This document shows, piece after piece, positions 45,935 to 46,890 of a DNA stretch of 46,890 nt. Under the pieces are notes generated by a model. That model was not told where the DNA came from. It worked only from the letters and a program-made list of their open reading frames with translations, and searched no databases. Position 1 is the first letter of the stretch. Each line of letters starts with the position of its first letter. The DNA comes from Alphaproteobacteria bacterium (lineage in GTDB: Bacteria; Pseudomonadota; Alphaproteobacteria; UBA9655). The DNA lies in the NCBI GenBank assembly GCA_019749915.1, contig JAIEPE010000046.1, positions 1 to 46,890 on the forward strand, read 5' to 3'. The translations under genes were made by a program, and so were the position numbers.

Positions 45935-46038
45935 CTTTTCTTTTTTCTCTTTTTTGAAGCCTTCTTGACGATTGAAAGAAGATTTGATAATTTTATATCA
46001 AATATTTCAAAAAAGCTTTAAACAGGAAAAAAGGCCTC

Positions 46039-46341
46039 ATGGACGACGATATCTCCAAAATTGAAGACAAGATAAATTTACTCCGGCAAAAAAGAGAAAA
46101 GATGAAAACACAAAAGGCTATGCTCTTGCTTAAAGAAGCTCAGGGGATTCTTTCTGATAACTTCTCTTATGAGCTCGTCCTTTCCATTCTTAAAAACTCT
46201 TGGGGCTCTGCCTCAGAGAAACAAAAGGAGGAATGGATAAAATCCGCCAAGCAATTTCGCAGAGACTCCAGCAAACGAAACGCAAAGAGAATTGCAACGC
46301 CTCAAAGTGAAGTGCCTCAAAATACAGCAGAGAATCCATAA
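46039..46341 (+). CDS. traC: TraC-like conjugal transfer protein
   Basis: A 100-residue, highly charged protein resembling Ti-type TraC. It begins MDDDISKIEDKINLLRQKRE, a coiled-coil segment, then AQGILSDNFSYELVLSILKN and a basic C-terminal tail. TraC is an accessory DNA-processing protein that assists relaxase action at oriT. It begins about 180 bases from the oriT-like element and is divergent from traA, the standard Ti traA-oriT-traCD layout. Its 3' end overlaps traD. The family is poorly characterised and identity is low, so the name rests partly on context. Confidence 0.72.
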   Translation: MDDDISKIEDKINLLRQKREKMKTQKAMLLLKEAQGILSDNFSYELVLSILKNSWGSASEKQKEEWIKSAKQFRRDSSKRNAKRIATPQSEVPQNTAENP

Positions 46342-46681
46342 AGCGGAAAGGCTTAAAAGAATGAAAGAGGGTCTTAATAAAACGTCTTCTTCCGCTAAAA
46401 GGCGGGCACGAACTCGAAGTTTGATCCAGCTGGGAGGCCTATTAGAGCTCGCAGGCACCCTTGATGTTTTTGATATTCCTCTCGGCGTTGATTTGCAAAA
46501 GGACATCTCTGTCAAAAACAACATCGCAGCTCTCTTTAAAGGACTGCTGGAGCTGAATAAATTGACAAAATCCTCAGACGTAGATCTCAAACTTTGGGCC
46601 CTTCAAGGGTTAGAGGCTTTTAAATCAAGAGGTCTGTCAGAAACAAGACCCCTCGATAAACAAAAGGAGGTCATTATGTAA
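46292..46681 (+). CDS. traD: TraD-like conjugal transfer protein (Ti type)
   Basis: The 129-residue protein matches the small Ti-type TraD, not the F-type coupling protein. The diagnostic segment is RARTRSLIQLGGLLELAG followed by a second helix region LGVDLQKDISVKNNIAALF and GLLELNKL. Residues 1-40 are basic and helical. I use TTG at 46292, preceded by AAAGAGAA, because it gives the usual N-terminal coiled segment; the next in-frame ATG at 46361 is possible. It overlaps traC by 50 bases. Its precise function in DNA transfer is unknown. Confidence 0.75.
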   Translation: MQRLKVKCLKIQQRIHKAERLKRMKEGLNKTSSSAKRRARTRSLIQLGGLLELAGTLDVFDIPLGVDLQKDISVKNNIAALFKGLLELNKLTKSSDVDLKLWALQGLEAFKSRGLSETRPLDKQKEVIM

Positions 46682-46803
46682 AAGGATATCTATGGAAAAA
46701 AATCGAGGAAAACTCGACAATAAAAACTTATCCTCAAAGGATTTCAAGGCAGAATTTAATAAGTTTACTTGAAAGACGAAGAGGAAAAAAACAAGCGCAG
46801 TGC

Positions 46804-46890
46804 ATGAGTCTCCACAACCCACACACTGCTATCACAACCAAATCTGTCAAAGGAGATTTGATCAGGAGAGTAAAACTGCCAGATCACTCC
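46804..46890 (+). CDS. Partial open frame at the right edge
   Basis: From ATG 46804 a frame of 29 codons (MSLHNPHTAITTKSVKGDLI and onward) stays open to the window end. No motif is recognised; a GAGG lies 14-17 bases upstream, too far to be convincing. Between traD and here, 46692-46772 has a 26-codon frame starting MEKNRGKLDNKN that ends in TGA; it is too short to judge. The next transfer gene would be expected here. Confidence 0.3.
   Translation, partial: MSLHNPHTAITTKSVKGDLIRRVKLPDHS

Larger units (their letters stand above)
15622..46890. mobile_element. Left part of a tRNA-Trp-integrated conjugative element (right end not in window)
   Basis: The region begins at the broken tRNA-Trp gene and contains a Ti-type transfer module (traA, traC, traD with an oriT-like gap) at its far end, plus accessory cargo. 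Rickettsiales/Holosporales carry integrative elements (RAGE type) that use tRNA genes and combine Ti-like TraA/TraD with an F-type secretion system. No integrase, coupling protein or secretion genes are visible here, and the second tRNA-Trp copy is not in the window. The extent of the element, and whether all genes at 16-42 kb belong to it rather than to an older or nested insertion, is therefore inference. Confidence 0.6.

Noticed and set aside
46292-46681. F-type TraD coupling protein
   Set aside because: It is only 129 residues, with no Walker motifs or membrane helices; the match is to the small Ti-type TraD.
46692-46772. 26-codon frame after traD as a gene
   Set aside because: It is very short, Lys-rich with no motif, and ends in a stop before any conserved sequence appears.

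Overview
ORGANISM. The window looks like the chromosome of an AT-rich alphaproteobacterium. The core ribosomal and RNA polymerase genes run in the usual bacterial order and are alphaproteobacterial in style (RpoB 1390 aa, RpoC 1391 aa). A Ti-like relaxase, PHB genes and a tRNA-borne conjugative element suggest the Holosporales/Rickettsiales-like, protist-associated lineages. That placement is inference from gene content; no 16S gene is present.

LEFT PART (1-15621), core genome, almost all on the minus strand. In transcription order: 3' fragment of tRNA-Trp, secE, nusG, rplK, rplA, L10 leader, rplJ, rplL, hairpins, rpoB, rpoC, a strong terminator, then rpsL, rpsG, fusA and the start of tuf from their own promoter. 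A YefM/YoeB toxin-antitoxin pair with its own promoter and operator sits on the opposite strand between rpoC and rpsL.

JUNCTION (15575-15760). Only the anticodon-to-CCA half of tRNA-Trp is present. The sequence changes at the 5' edge of the anticodon loop, followed by three 10-bp-phased TAACAG repeats. This is what one end of an element integrated into a tRNA gene looks like. The intact tRNA copy and the integrase should lie outside the window.

RIGHT PART (15622-46890), accessory DNA, presumed element cargo plus transfer genes. (a) Mercury module: merA facing left, and a CMD/AhpD-like gene, merR and merT facing right, from two back-to-back MerR-type promoters, followed by a glutathione-reductase-like flavoprotein and a LysR regulator. 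(b) An IS4-type transposase remnant, then DUF488. (c) A PHB/ketone-body cluster on the minus strand: phaC, a phaB cut to 45 codons, a patatin, 3-hydroxybutyrate dehydrogenase and acetoacetate decarboxylase. (d) A nitrosative-stress operon: quinol-type NO reductase, FAD/NAD reductase, AlkA-type glycosylase, a membrane protein, group III truncated globin and a YeaR-like cupin. (e) P3A-type H+-ATPase, then a tightly overlapping cfa - MHS symporter - MmgE/PrpD - ComA-like operon, then a hydrolase-OsmC fusion. (f) A DUF4266 lipoprotein. (g) A Ti-type transfer module: traA facing left, an oriT-like region with a tra-box-like palindrome, then traC and traD facing right.

HOW IT FITS TOGETHER. The core genes make ribosomes and RNA polymerase. 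The accessory half reads as a transmissible stress and survival package: metal, NO, acid/membrane and carbon-storage functions, most useful to a bacterium living in phagocytic hosts. The least explained unit is the cfa/MHS/MmgE-PrpD/ComA-like operon at 35734-40388. The element's right end is not visible, so which genes are truly cargo remains inference.
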